Below are positions 14,483 through 24,985 of a DNA stretch of 64,000 bases, piece by piece. The position numbers were made by a program, and so were the translations under genes. Below the pieces are notes generated by a model that did no database searches, was not told the DNA's origin, and saw only the letters and a program-made list of their open reading frames with translations. Source of the stretch: Lachnospiraceae bacterium UBA7143 (GTDB lineage: Bacteria > Bacillota > Clostridia > Lachnospirales > Lachnospiraceae); assembly GCA_002491905.1 (NCBI GenBank), contig DKWV01000003.1, positions 1 to 64,000 on the forward strand, written 5' to 3'. Each line of letters starts with the position of its first letter. Position 1 is the first letter of the stretch.

Positions 14483-17400
14483 CTATTCCTGGGGTTCCTT
14501 ATCCTTCCTCCTTCGCCAAACGATTATCACAGTGATAACCGCCGCTATGATGACCGCCAGCCAGATAAAATAACATATTCCCAAAAACGTCGGGCAGATA
14601 TGACACAAGCTGCACCGCCCTGCGCCCACATCCGTCAGCCGGTAAGCGATGGCGTAGGTGGAAAAGCGCTCTGTCTCGATGGTGATTGTCTCCGCCTCAT
14701 CGTCCAAATCCTTTAGCAGCGCACATTCGCCCGCATGGACGCGCACGATATAAAAGTCCGCGTTAATCCCGGAAAGCTCCCCGGGCATATCGATCACAAT
14801 TTCCACCGGCTCATCGGTCTCATGAACCGCGTTCCACTCTCCTTTCCCTCTGCGCAGGAACATGGAAATATCCACATACATGCCGACGCTCAGCCCGGAT
14901 GCTTCCTCCTGTGCCTCTCCAATGCCCTGCTCAATCAACGCCTTTTCCTGTCCGCTCACCCGCTCGTCAATCCGCTCCACATCAATGCGGATTTCCACGG
15001 TTTCACCCGCGGACACACGGGCGATCTCTTCTCCCGTCAGAACCGCGTTCGCCACCGCCACGGCGTCCGCCGCCTGCGCCGTACACAGGTTCTCGTCTAT
15101 GTTGTTGACGGTCACAATGACCGCACCTGCATCCACAGGGATAGTCAGCGCCTCCACAGTCTTGCCGACTGCATAGGGGTGCGCGTCCGACCAGCTCTCG
15201 CCTGCGCCGCTGTCTGCACCGGCTCCGTTAGCTGCGCCTCCACTGTCCTGACCACCCGGCATCCTGTCTCCCGACGGATTTTTTGGCACAATTCTGCCGT
15301 CATCCACCGTATGCTCCGGCGCAGTACCTTCTCCCGGTTCTGTGCCTTCTCCCGGCTTCGCACCGCCGCCCGGTTCAGTGCCTTCTCCCGGTTTTCTGCC
15401 GCCGCCCGGTTCTGCGCCGTCACCCGGCTTCCTGCCTCCCGGTTCAGTGCCTTCTCCCGGTTTCCTGCCGCCGCCCGGTTCCGTGCCTTCTCCCGGCTTC
15501 GCATCACCACCCGGCTTCGCACCGTCTCCCGGTTTCACGCCGGTCCCCGGCGTCGTACCGCCGGGCTGACTGCCTCCCGTATCATCACCGGGAGGCGGCG
15601 TCTCCCCACCGGGATTGTTGTTTTCGCCGTCCTCTTTCTTCTTATCATCCTCTTTCGGCGGGCTGTATTTTTTGACCGTCTTCACCACAATTTCCGACGC
15701 GAAAGCCGTATCCGTCGATGCATACCGAATCTCGTAATCACCGGGCGCAAGGTCCGTGACTTCCTCCCCTGTAACAGAAATCCACTCCGTGCTGCCCGCT
15801 TTTCTGTACTGCATGGTTGTGTCCGTCTGCGTCAGTTTTCCGTTGTTTCCGTTCTTTCTGCTCTCGGCCTTCGGCTTCACCTGCTCCGGCCCCGCCGGAC
15901 GGTCCGGCACGGGCAATAACTGGGGATTGCTGTCTCCCTTATCCGTCCCGTTTCCTCTCTTAATAATCGAAATCGTTTCACCAAACCACTCTCCGTCCAT
16001 CGGCACGGAACCGTCCGCCGAAGCGGTAAGCTCCCTTCCGGCAATCAGATATGCCGCGCCCGGTGTAAGCCCTGTCAGGGTTTCCGTGCGGTAAGCAATC
16101 GCAGCCGCAGGCGTCTCCGCTCTGGGCATCCATTTCGCATAGAGGGTGATATCTCCCTCCACCTTGTCCGCTGTGTCTTCCGCCGCAAAATGCCACCGGT
16201 TCGCACAGGATGACTCTTTAAACCATCCCGCAAAGACCACATCCGCCTTTGTCGGGTCAGCTGGCTTCGCAACCGCCGCCTGCCACGTCAGGCCAGCCAC
16301 TGGAGAAACACTGCTGCCTCCCTGCGCGTCAAAGGTCACCGTGAGGGTTCTGCCCTCGCCGACCACCGCCTCCGACGTCTTTCCATAGGGCGCAGTCTGC
16401 GTTGCAGACAGCCGCACAAGATATTTTCCCGCAGGTACATCTGTGAGATCCCCTACGGCCGCCGTCCATGTCCTGCCGCCGTCCGCACTGTACTCCATAG
16501 CCGCTGTCAGCCCTGTAACCGTTCCATCCTTCTTTCCTTTGATTGTCTCGTCACTCTTTCCAAGGCTCGGCGCAGCGGGACATGCCGCCAGCACAAGGTT
16601 CTGGGGATCGCTGTCCTCTGTATTGACGCCATCGCCCTTCCTTACAATGGTGATTGTCCCGCCAAACCAGTCATCCTCTATGCTGATATTCCCTTCGGCA
16701 TCCGCATCTTTGGAAACTTCCGTCCCGTCCGGCAGTTCAATCAGATACCCGGTGTCCGGCAAAAGCCCCGTCAGTTTTTCCCCGGGGTAATCGGGCTCTG
16801 CATCCGGCGTCTGTTCCTTTCCTTTTATCTTTACCGTCACCGTTTTGCTCTCGCTGTTTCCGGCATTATCCACAGCAGTGATCTTCACCTGCACCGTGCC
16901 GGCAAGACCGCTTAATTCACTGATATGGAAACTGCACTCCGTTTTCAGGGCAGCCGCGAAATCTTCCTGCACGGTATGTTCGGCGCCGCCTGAAATCTGC
17001 CACTTTACTTCCCTCAGCCCGGAAGCCGCCGCCGTGCCGTCCTGCACTTTAACCATAAGCTCCGGCGCGGTCTGGTAATAGGCTGCGGAGAGTTCTTCTC
17101 CCTCCGGCGCCGTACCCGCCTGCGTATCTGTGGGCAGACGGTCCGCCTTCACGGTGATCACGGGCTTTTCGCTTTCCACGATCACCCCGATGCCATTCGC
17201 GTAAGCAGTCTTTGTCTCCGACACGTTTCCGGCCTTATCCACCGCCTGTATGTCCCCGATCACGCCCTTGTAATCCGGGTCAATGGCAATCACCGCCGTA
17301 TAAACCGTCCCGGCGTCCGTCTCTCTCTTCTCGATCTTCGCCTCTTTCGTGACCGTCTCCGCACTCTGCATACTGCCGGGCTTCAGCGTGTAGGTCACCC

Positions 17401-20400
17401 TGGCAAGCCCGCTTTCTGCCTCCGTCACTGGGATATTGACAAGCAGACTGTCCCTGCGGATGATCCAGTTCCATAGGTTTACATAACCTTCATTGTAGGA
17501 GACGTCTCCCAGCGCCGGCTTCACGGTATCCAGTTTCACGCGGACCGGTTCCGTCTCTGTCGTCAAGCCTGTCGTGTTTACCGCCTTGAAGGTATAGGTA
17601 TGATCTCCCTGCTGCAGTTCTGTATAAGTATCCGTCCCGGACGTGGGAAGCTGCGCCGGACTGCCGCCCGCAAAATCCTTAAGCGCCTCATACGTCCCGC
17701 CGTCCACGGAAACAAGGATCTGTGTGATGCCCTTTGCGTCTGCATAGCGCAGGGTAATCTGCGGTTTCTCCGTATACCACCCGCTCTCCGCACTCTCCGC
17801 CGACAACTGCGCCGTAATCTCCGGCACGGAGTCCTGTGTCCACCCGGCATACAGTGTGGTATCCTCATAAAGCTGCGTATCAAAATCAAAGGCATTCTGG
17901 CACGCTTCATCCGTATACCAGCCGCCGAAGTGATGCCCCTTTTTCGTCGGGTCGGCAGGCTTTTTCACCTTACACTCGGCCGTCCCGTCCACGCTGCCGC
18001 CCGCATCGCTTTCTGCGGCATGGGAAGTCCACACAAGCTGGGGCTCCACCGCGCTGCCTCCCCTGCTGTCAAAGGCAGCCTGATGCACATACCGCGTCTC
18101 TTCTGCCGCCGCATCCTCCGCTCTGTTCGCATGGGTACGGCTGTAAAAATGATATGTCCCGGTCTCTTTCACCGTATAGTCCGCCGACAGGACGCCTCTT
18201 CCCTCACTGTCCTTAAGCGCCGTTTCTTCCGCCTGTCCTTCCTTTTTCACCGACAATACGCCGCCGCTTGCGCCAAAGCTGCCGGACTGCGCCGTCAAAG
18301 TGACGCCCGTCTTCTTCTCCGCCCCCACATTCGGGCCGGTCACGGTAAGCGCCGCCTCTGTGGTATCCAGTTTTACCGTAAACAATGCGCTGGGATCCGA
18401 CTCATTTCGGGCCGCATCCTTCGCCTTGAACCGATAGGTATGGTTCCCCTCCTGCACGCCTTCATAGACATAACCGAAACTGTCATTGCCGGACTGCCCG
18501 GTAAAACCGCCCACCTTCTTGTATTCACCGCTATCCACGCTCACCCACAGCTCCGTCACACCCACGCCGTCGTGGAGGGTAAGTGGAATCGTCTTCTGCG
18601 TATGCGTCCAGCCTTCCGGCAGCGTTACATCTTCCTGTAATACGGGCGCATCAGGACCAAGATCGTCCACCCAGTATGCGTACAGGTTGTGATCCTGCGC
18701 CACCGTCATCTTTGTGGTGTCCAGAACTTTGTCGCCCTTGCCAAGCTCCTGCGTGTACCACCCCTTAAAGGAATATCCCGTCTTCTCCGGGGCGGGCAGA
18801 TCACCGTAAGCGCCGTCGTAAGTCACCTGCTTCGTCTTTATACTGTCGCCTCCCGTTGCATCCTGATAATTGTATGTGACGGTATACTCGTTCGCCGTCC
18901 ATTTCGCGTAGAAGGTCCTGTCGTCCGCATCGGCTGCCGTAAGCTCTGTCACCTTCGTGCCGTCCGCAAACGCCTCATCCGTATACCAGCCGCCAAAGGT
19001 GTAACCTGTCCTTGTGATCTGCTCCGCCGTGGGCAGAGTCAGTCCCTTGCTGTATGTATATTTCTGGAAAGTAGTCTCATTTGCTATCGTTCCGCCGTTT
19101 TTCTCATAGGTCACCTGATAGGTGTCCGGCGTCCACCCCGCATAGAGGATCTTATTTGCCGTCACTGCGGTGTTGAAATTATAGGCATTGGTGCAGGCAG
19201 AATTGGTGTACCAGCCTTCCACCGTATAGTGCTCCCTGACCGGCGCGCCGTATGTGGGCTTCACAATCTTACCGCCGCTCACCACAAGCCAGGTATCGGT
19301 ATGGGGCAGTTCCTCTCCTTCCTCCCGCATATCACTCTGGAATACGCCTTCCCCCGCATTTAACGTAACCTGATAAATTCCCGGCGCAGTCTGCGTCGCC
19401 GTCTTTCCCGCGCCGGAGGTGGCGGTGAAGGTATAGCTCCCCGCCTCGTTGACGCCGGTGTCGGCTTTTAACTGATACTTATAGGGCGTCCCGCTGATGC
19501 CCGCAGCGCTGCCGCGCACCGACATGACGGCGCTGTCTCCCTGCTTTTGGAAGGTGGTTTTGCCGTTCGACGGGCCGTACTTGACTGTCACGGAAAAAAC
19601 GGCGTTTGCGCTGTCCGTCTGCGCCGCCTCCAGCGTGATCGTGGGCGCGATCCTGTCCAGACGCAGGGCGCTGCTGTAGCCCTGCACCGTGTTGCCCACA
19701 CCGTCCACCGCCTTGTAAAAGAGATAGTTGACCCCATCAGTCAAACCCGAGTTCTCCACCGTGCCGCTGACACTGTCGCCGGTTTTTCCGAGCGAAGTCA
19801 ATCCGTCCGTGGGATATGTGCCCTTTGCGGTCACCCACTTGTACTGTAAGCTGGCGATCCCGCTGCCGCTCGTGTCCGTGCCGCTTATGTTGATGGTCGG
19901 GGCATCCGCCTGCCATGCGGTGGGGACCGCATCCACCGTCACCTTCGGGTTCGTGCGGTCAATTTTTGACACGGTCACTTTCTGCGTCACTGTCTTCGTA
20001 CCGTTTGATAACGTAAAGGTGTACTCGCCGTTTGCGGTGGCGGTGTAGCTGTTCCCCGTCACAGTCTGCTCTGTCCCGTCCGGCTTTTTCACTGTTAAGG
20101 TCAGGCTGCCGCTGCCTTTTTTCTCCAATAAAATCGTGCGGCTTCTCGCCCACTGGCTGTTATCCGTATGGGCGGTCAGCTCGAGCTTATTTTCCTGTTC
20201 CTGCTGCTCTTGTGGCGTCACCGTGAAGGAGGTCTTCTCGTAGGCCGCCTCGCCCGTGGTCCTTTTGACTGCCATAGCATGCAGATAATACGTCCCCGCC
20301 GTCTGCGCCGGATTGGTGGCTGTGTAAGTCGTGCCGCCCGCCCTGATCCATCCGGCTGCGGGCATGTTCGCATCCTGCGTCCAGCAGTATTGGAGCAGGT

Positions 20401-23400
20401 CCGCATTCTGCGCGCTGATCTGCGCTTTCGCTACGCCGCCCGCCACGCCGTTATTTGTCAGGGTGAGCTTCGGTGCAGACCCGCCCGTCGTGGCGATGGG
20501 CGTGGAGCCGGACGTACTCGTGTTTGCCGTCCCGACTATATCGCACATATCTTTAATGTAGGAGCTTCCTGTGATGTCGTTTACCTGAATGTCGCCGCCC
20601 TTAAATTCGGTGGTCACCTTGCCCGTAAAGTACAGCACGTTGGTATCCCCGCCGCCGCTGTAGTCCAAATCACCCGTCACGTTGGTTTTGATTTTTACAT
20701 TGCTCAGCGTAGAATTTTGCACATCCACGATCTCATCAAAGACGAGCGCGATGGTGATGTTGTCGCCTATGGCGTAGGCGGTCTGCGCCATCGGCGCGAC
20801 GCCGAGCAACTGTGGCTCTTTTGTGTCATAAACCTTCGTATAATCGGTAAAACCTCCCTTCGCCACCCACCATCTGTCCTCACCGCTGCCGTTTGCCGAA
20901 AAATAGTTGTATACGGTTTCTTTTATAGGGATTTTTACATAACAGGTTCCGTTTTCCGTGAAAAGGCTGCCATCCGCCGCGTTATATGCATGCACCGTAT
21001 GCCCTTTTGTTCCATCATCAACGCCACCTCCTGCCTGCATTGTGGGAAAATATTTCGTAACTGTCTTCTCTTCATCCGCATACTCTTTAACATCAAAAAC
21101 CGCCGTCCAAAGCGCGTTCCCCGCCACTTTGTCGTCGAGGGCAATCGCCTCACCCGCATAGCTGCCAGCACATTTGGTTTCTGTCCCCGCATTATCCGGC
21201 GCATGGGTGCCCAGCCATGCATGTTCCCACCCTTCCTCGTCTACATGCACCTTCATTTCATAACGGTACAGATAAGCCTCAGCCGTTTCCTCTATATAAG
21301 AAGTCACATAATATCTGGAAGCACCACGCATTGAATAACAAAAGTTATCTTTATTTGGGTTTGTATTTTGTTCTCTGTTGCTTCTCCATATCACATCTCC
21401 GGCAGATCCCCCGCTGTGGTCCGTGACCCAGCTTTTCACCGCCGCTATCGGATCTCTGTTTTCTTCTGTGTAATTCCTCCTGTTGACTGTGTTGTAATTC
21501 TTCATCGTCCGCACCGCCGTCCCGGTCGAAATCGTCGCGCCGCCGATGGGACGGTAAATTTCCAGTGAATACGTCCTGTCGTCATTGGAATACGCCGTAG
21601 CCACTTTCCCGCCATAGACGCTTGTCACCCCTTTTTCCGTCACAGTGACCGTTATACTGCCGCTGCCGTTAAAGGTCAGCAGCCCCGTCTTATGCTCAAA
21701 GTGGGTGCCTCCTATCGCGGAGCCGTTCACCGTGCGGTAAAACACCATCTGCTCTCCCACGCCGCCCGCAAGCGTCACGGTAAAGGTGTTGTCCCCGTTA
21801 TTTTTCACAGAAAACTGCCCCATGTTGCCGGTCTTGCCAAAGGAGACGGCATTGCTGTAGACCACATTTCCTCCCGCCGTCTTCACATAGGCGCGCCCGT
21901 AGTAAGTGACCGTCTTAGTCAACCCCGTGGCGGCGACGGATATCTTCTGATTTGCCGCCGTCACCGGGGACGTTGTTTTCGCGCTGCCGCTGTTTAAGGA
22001 CAGGGTCGGGCTGCCCATGATGCCCCACACGAAGCCGGTCTCCGTAATCCGCTCGCTGCCCGCCTCTAAGAGCGTGGCGGACAGGGTATACTCGCAGTCC
22101 TTTCCGCTAATCTCCGCGGCAGTCGGCGTGTCGATGGCAATCCCCTTCTCCACCGTCACCAGCGCGTCCTCCGAGGGAATCCGAAACTCCGTATGCCCGC
22201 TTGCCCACACCTCGCACCGGTAGGTATACTCGCCGGAAACGCCCGTCACTGCTTCGGGCAGTGTATAGACTGCGCCCGTGGCTCCTTTTACCTCCTCGTA
22301 AGCACCGTTCTTTTTCTGATACCACTGGTACTGGCAGGTATAGCTATTCCCGTCCCTGGAGGACACCGACACGGAGAGACTGCCCGTCCCATTCTGCGGT
22401 ATCACGATATTGTCGGGACCTGTAATCTGCAGGGGAGAAGTGATCACCTGAAAGACAGCCGCCTGCGGATCGCTGCTCATCTTCTTCCCCGCTTTGTCCG
22501 CTACGGCCGCACTGTTGATGCCGATGGTATATTTCCCCGGTGTAAAGCTGCCGCTCTGCTGCGCCTCCACCGTGTAGCGCACCGTCAGCTCCCTCGTGCC
22601 CTGCCCGGAGACGATCTGCGCCCCGCCAATCAGCAGAGACGCCCCGTTTTCATCCGTCACGGTCACATCGTCCGTGCCGATCGTGGCTTCATCTATGACC
22701 CCGTTTGACGACCGGTCGGAACCGCTGTAGGTGACGGTAAAGCTGTAGTCGCCAAGCGCCGCCACATGGTCCTTCGCATCCACGCTGGCAGTCGGGCTTC
22801 CGCCAAATCCCAGATTCGGGTTCCTGTTGCTAAGCACCGTCTCCTGGTTTTTTCTGGCATCCAGCAGCCACCTTACAATCCACGCCTTCGTGTCCGCCCT
22901 CTCCTGAGCGGTTCCTTTCCACCTAAAGCTATAGCGGTCAGTCAGAGGATCGAAACAGTTTATATCGCTAATCACCATAATTCTTCCCTTGCCTGCCGCC
23001 TGATCCACCATCCACGCCTGACCCTTAAGCATAAGCACCGGCTCCGCACTTCCGCTGTAGATAATCGGCGCAACACAACAACAGTAAAGGCTCTCCTTTA
23101 CATCCTGTGTCAGGGCGTTTTCCGGCATATCGGCAGACCCCCTGGCAATATGGTCATCCCTCCCATAAAGTTCGTTATCAATCCGAAAATTAGCGTCCAG
23201 CTTTTCCGCCGCCTCCGACAATATACTATTTTCTTGGGCAGCGTACCCTGCATGTTCCCCGATCATAACAATCCGTCCGCCGCCCGCAAGGAAGTCCCTC
23301 ATCAGGGAGATGTCACTGTCATTTGGGGCAATCAATGGCAAAACCAGAAGCAGAAGCCCGATGCCGTCCATATCGCTCTCGGACAAATGCTGTTCCTTTT

Positions 23401-24796
23401 CGTCTAACTTGATCTGTACGCCGTACCCTGCATCCAAAAAGACCTGAGCCAAGTCTCCCGAATATGCACTCATTGACGTATATTTGCTCTCTTTAATCCC
23501 TGTCGAGAAAATCAGCACATCCTTCCCGCCCGCCGCTGTCATCAGCATGTCTTCCCCGGAAAAGAGCGCAAGCAGCGCGAACAGTTTTTTGGCATCCACC
23601 ATCTCCCGCCACTCCCCGGGAAAACCGTCGTAGGTGTCCAAGAGAGCGCCAAGCTGCTCATAGAGCGCGTCGATCTCCTCCGTACTCATCTGAGAGATCC
23701 CCGCAGCCAGCCCCGCAAGGGCCTCCTCCACTTCCTCCGCCTCCGGCAGGGCGTCGATCTGCTCCTGCAGTTCGCAGACCGGGCAGACCTCCCCCGCCTT
23801 CACGATGCCGTGGCCGCAGTCCGCGCCCATTCCCACGCGCACTCTGATTTCCGGCAGACTGACATCCTCCGCCAGCGCATACGTCTCCGGCAGGATAGGC
23901 GTAAAGACATAGCTTCCCTGTGTATCGCCATCGTACGCCGGCGCGCTCTCCCATACCACCTCTATAGAGACAGGCTCCATTATATCGGCCTCCGCGGCCT
24001 CGACCTTGAGAGGCGACAGAATACCCGCCAGCCACGACGTTACCGCGTGTGTCATTCTGTCCCAAAATGTTTCCCGCGGCAGCATGCCACCGGCGGATGC
24101 CGTGTCAGCCCCCGCTCCCTGTTCCTGCTCTGTACTTTTCGCATTTTCTTCCGCTGCGCCCGGATTCTCTCCGCCGACTGTTTCCGCTTCACCGCCGCCG
24201 GCATTTTCTCCGCCGCCCGTTTCGTCGCTGCCGGGGTTCTCTCCGCCGCCTGCTTCCTCGCTGCCGGAGTGCTCCTTATCACCCGTTCCGTCCCCGCCAT
24301 CGGTGTTTTCTTCACCTGTCACATCTCCGCTGCCGGGGTTTCCCTTATCACCCGTTCCATCTCCGGGATTCTCTTCCCCGCCTGTTCCGTCTCCGGGATT
24401 CTCTTCTTCGTCCGGTCCGTCTCCGGGGTTTTCGCTCCCGCCTGTTTCGTCCTTATCGTCCTCCGGGTCGGGGGCTTCAGGACTTTCGACCCCTCCCCCT
24501 TCCTTTTCGGCATCTTCCGAAAGGACATACGCCTTTAGCGTATCGGGCAGAGCCAGTTTAGAAAGCGGCGTCCCTACCGCGACTGTGCGGTCCGCCGTTT
24601 CCTCCGAAAGCGGCACAAAGCCCGTTATGACGCGGGATTCCTCCCCCTGTTCGGCCCGCACCGCGAGAACGCCCGCGAACTCCGACTGTCCAGTCAATAT
24701 CATGGCAAACGCCAGAATACCCGTCAGAATACGCCGACCTGTCTTCTCTCTCCTCTTATTGCCGCCGCTGTTGTGATCGGTTCCTCTCCTGTTCAT
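14483..24796 (-). CDS. giant multidomain cell-surface protein
   Basis: A 3437-residue surface protein. Residues 1-48 are a signal peptide (RAE cleavage region). Residues 105-250 are Gly/Glu/Asp/Pro low-complexity repeats. Residues 420-650 form a globular domain with DVLIFSTG, a GGGRIVMIGEH motif and a C-terminal RIMVISDIN strand, resembling a glutamine-amidotransferase-like fold. Many Ig-like and fibronectin-like beta domains follow. Listeria-Bacteroides (InlB B-type) repeats with GGWYTD and YAGWT/YAKW motifs occur at about 1830-2050, 2240-2315 and 2815-2890. Residues 3065-3160 are a Pro/Gly/Glu repeat stalk. The end has CSLCHICPTFLGIC, a membrane segment (about 3405-3430) and the basic tail RRRKDK. 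No LPXTG was seen. AAGGAG supports the ATG at 24796. Likely role: adhesion or glycan binding. Confidence 0.88.
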   Translation of the reverse strand: MNRRGTDHNSGGNKRREKTGRRILTGILAFAMILTGQSEFAGVLAVRAEQGEESRVITGFVPLSEETADRTVAVGTPLSKLALPDTLKAYVLSEDAEKEGGGVESPEAPDPEDDKDETGGSENPGDGPDEEENPGDGTGGEENPGDGTGDKGNPGSGDVTGEENTDGGDGTGDKEHSGSEEAGGGENPGSDETGGGENAGGGEAETVGGENPGAAEENAKSTEQEQGAGADTASAGGMLPRETFWDRMTHAVTSWLAGILSPLKVEAAEADIMEPVSIEVVWESAPAYDGDTQGSYVFTPILPETYALAEDVSLPEIRVRVGMGADCGHGIVKAGEVCPVCELQEQIDALPEAEEVEEALAGLAAGISQMSTEEIDALYEQLGALLDTYDGFPGEWREMVDAKKLFALLALFSGEDMLMTAAGGKDVLIFSTGIKESKYTSMSAYSGDLAQVFLDAGYGVQIKLDEKEQHLSESDMDGIGLLLLVLPLIAPNDSDISLMRDFLAGGGRIVMIGEHAGYAAQENSILSEAAEKLDANFRIDNELYGRDDHIARGSADMPENALTQDVKESLYCCCVAPIIYSGSAEPVLMLKGQAWMVDQAAGKGRIMVISDINCFDPLTDRYSFRWKGTAQERADTKAWIVRWLLDARKNQETVLSNRNPNLGFGGSPTASVDAKDHVAALGDYSFTVTYSGSDRSSNGVIDEATIGTDDVTVTDENGASLLIGGAQIVSGQGTRELTVRYTVEAQQSGSFTPGKYTIGINSAAVADKAGKKMSSDPQAAVFQVITSPLQITGPDNIVIPQNGTGSLSVSVSSRDGNSYTCQYQWYQKKNGAYEEVKGATGAVYTLPEAVTGVSGEYTYRCEVWASGHTEFRIPSEDALVTVEKGIAIDTPTAAEISGKDCEYTLSATLLEAGSERITETGFVWGIMGSPTLSLNSGSAKTTSPVTAANQKISVAATGLTKTVTYYGRAYVKTAGGNVVYSNAVSFGKTGNMGQFSVKNNGDNTFTVTLAGGVGEQMVFYRTVNGSAIGGTHFEHKTGLLTFNGSGSITVTVTEKGVTSVYGGKVATAYSNDDRTYSLEIYRPIGGATISTGTAVRTMKNYNTVNRRNYTEENRDPIAAVKSWVTDHSGGSAGDVIWRSNREQNTNPNKDNFCYSMRGASRYYVTSYIEETAEAYLYRYEMKVHVDEEGWEHAWLGTHAPDNAGTETKCAGSYAGEAIALDDKVAGNALWTAVFDVKEYADEEKTVTKYFPTMQAGGGVDDGTKGHTVHAYNAADGSLFTENGTCYVKIPIKETVYNYFSANGSGEDRWWVAKGGFTDYTKVYDTKEPQLLGVAPMAQTAYAIGDNITIALVFDEIVDVQNSTLSNVKIKTNVTGDLDYSGGGDTNVLYFTGKVTTEFKGGDIQVNDITGSSYIKDMCDIVGTANTSTSGSTPIATTGGSAPKLTLTNNGVAGGVAKAQISAQNADLLQYCWTQDANMPAAGWIRAGGTTYTATNPAQTAGTYYLHAMAVKRTTGEAAYEKTSFTVTPQEQQEQENKLELTAHTDNSQWARSRTILLEKKGSGSLTLTVKKPDGTEQTVTGNSYTATANGEYTFTLSNGTKTVTQKVTVSKIDRTNPKVTVDAVPTAWQADAPTINISGTDTSGSGIASLQYKWVTAKGTYPTDGLTSLGKTGDSVSGTVENSGLTDGVNYLFYKAVDGVGNTVQGYSSALRLDRIAPTITLEAAQTDSANAVFSVTVKYGPSNGKTTFQKQGDSAVMSVRGSAAGISGTPYKYQLKADTGVNEAGSYTFTATSGAGKTATQTAPGIYQVTLNAGEGVFQSDMREEGEELPHTDTWLVVSGGKIVKPTYGAPVREHYTVEGWYTNSACTNAYNFNTAVTANKILYAGWTPDTYQVTYEKNGGTIANETTFQKYTYSKGLTLPTAEQITRTGYTFGGWYTDEAFADGTKVTELTAADADDRTFYAKWTANEYTVTYNYQDATGGDSIKTKQVTYDGAYGDLPAPEKTGYSFKGWYTQELGKGDKVLDTTKMTVAQDHNLYAYWVDDLGPDAPVLQEDVTLPEGWTHTQKTIPLTLHDGVGVTELWVSVDSGEYKKVGGFTGQSGNDSFGYVYEGVQEGNHTYRFKAKDAARNESDPSALFTVKLDTTEAALTVTGPNVGAEKKTGVTLTAQSGSFGASGGVLSVKKEGQAEETALKDSEGRGVLSADYTVKETGTYHFYSRTHANRAEDAAAEETRYVHQAAFDSRGGSAVEPQLVWTSHAAESDAGGSVDGTAECKVKKPADPTKKGHHFGGWYTDEACQNAFDFDTQLYEDTTLYAGWTQDSVPEITAQLSAESAESGWYTEKPQITLRYADAKGITQILVSVDGGTYEALKDFAGGSPAQLPTSGTDTYTELQQGDHTYTFKAVNTTGLTTETEPVRVKLDTVKPALGDVSYNEGYVNLWNWIIRRDSLLVNIPVTEAESGLARVTYTLKPGSMQSAETVTKEAKIEKRETDAGTVYTAVIAIDPDYKGVIGDIQAVDKAGNVSETKTAYANGIGVIVESEKPVITVKADRLPTDTQAGTAPEGEELSAAYYQTAPELMVKVQDGTAAASGLREVKWQISGGAEHTVQEDFAAALKTECSFHISELSGLAGTVQVKITAVDNAGNSESKTVTVKIKGKEQTPDAEPDYPGEKLTGLLPDTGYLIELPDGTEVSKDADAEGNISIEDDWFGGTITIVRKGDGVNTEDSDPQNLVLAACPAAPSLGKSDETIKGKKDGTVTGLTAAMEYSADGGRTWTAAVGDLTDVPAGKYLVRLSATQTAPYGKTSEAVVGEGRTLTVTFDAQGGSSVSPVAGLTWQAAVAKPADPTKADVVFAGWFKESSCANRWHFAAEDTADKVEGDITLYAKWMPRAETPAAAIAYRTETLTGLTPGAAYLIAGRELTASADGSVPMDGEWFGETISIIKRGNGTDKGDSNPQLLPVPDRPAGPEQVKPKAESRKNGNNGKLTQTDTTMQYRKAGSTEWISVTGEEVTDLAPGDYEIRYASTDTAFASEIVVKTVKKYSPPKEDDKKKEDGENNNPGGETPPPGDDTGGSQPGGTTPGTGVKPGDGAKPGGDAKPGEGTEPGGGRKPGEGTEPGGRKPGDGAEPGGGRKPGEGTEPGGGAKPGEGTEPGEGTAPEHTVDDGRIVPKNPSGDRMPGGQDSGGAANGAGADSGAGESWSDAHPYAVGKTVEALTIPVDAGAVIVTVNNIDENLCTAQAADAVAVANAVLTGEEIARVSAGETVEIRIDVERIDERVSGQEKALIEQGIGEAQEEASGLSVGMYVDISMFLRRGKGEWNAVHETDEPVEIVIDMPGELSGINADFYIVRVHAGECALLKDLDDEAETITIETERFSTYAIAYRLTDVGAGRCSLCHICPTFLGICYFIWLAVIIAAVITVIIVWRRRKDKEPQE
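15310..15610 (-). repeat. Pro/Gly/Glu-coding tandem repeat in giant gene
   Basis: Short in-frame repeats encoding variants of GEGTEPGGGRKP and GDGAKPGG. It is a stalk-like low-complexity region and likely to vary in length between strains. Confidence 0.85.
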
Positions 24797-24847
24797 AGCA
24801 ACTCTCACTCCTTCTGTCCATATCATGCCGTAAATGTTTGTAAATGT

Positions 24848-24915
24848 ATTATATATGGAAAAAAGGAGAAAAAGAGAGTCTGGCAGATTTGGTCGGTTTT
24901 TAGGCAGATTTGGTC
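24848..24915 (-). promoter_or_regulatory. promoter region of the giant gene with direct repeats
   Basis: The minus strand has TATAAT at 24848-24853. Two exact 13-base direct repeats of GACCAAATCTGCC lie upstream at 24882-24894 and 24903-24915, 21 bases apart, suited to an activator dimer bound on one face of the helix. Confidence 0.55.
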
Positions 24916-24985
24916 AAAAAATTTTTCAAGAAACATATTGACATCGTCTACTGAAAACTTTGTTTAACGCCTTCTCCTCAAACGC

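Noticed and set aside
15310..15610. Possible CRISPR-like or non-coding repeat array
   Set aside because: The repeats are in frame, encode a Pro/Gly/Glu stalk and have no spacer pattern.
14735..15919. Long plus-strand open frames opposite the giant gene
   Set aside because: They mirror the low-complexity Pro/Gly coding region and have biased Arg, Ser and Pro content without a start signal.
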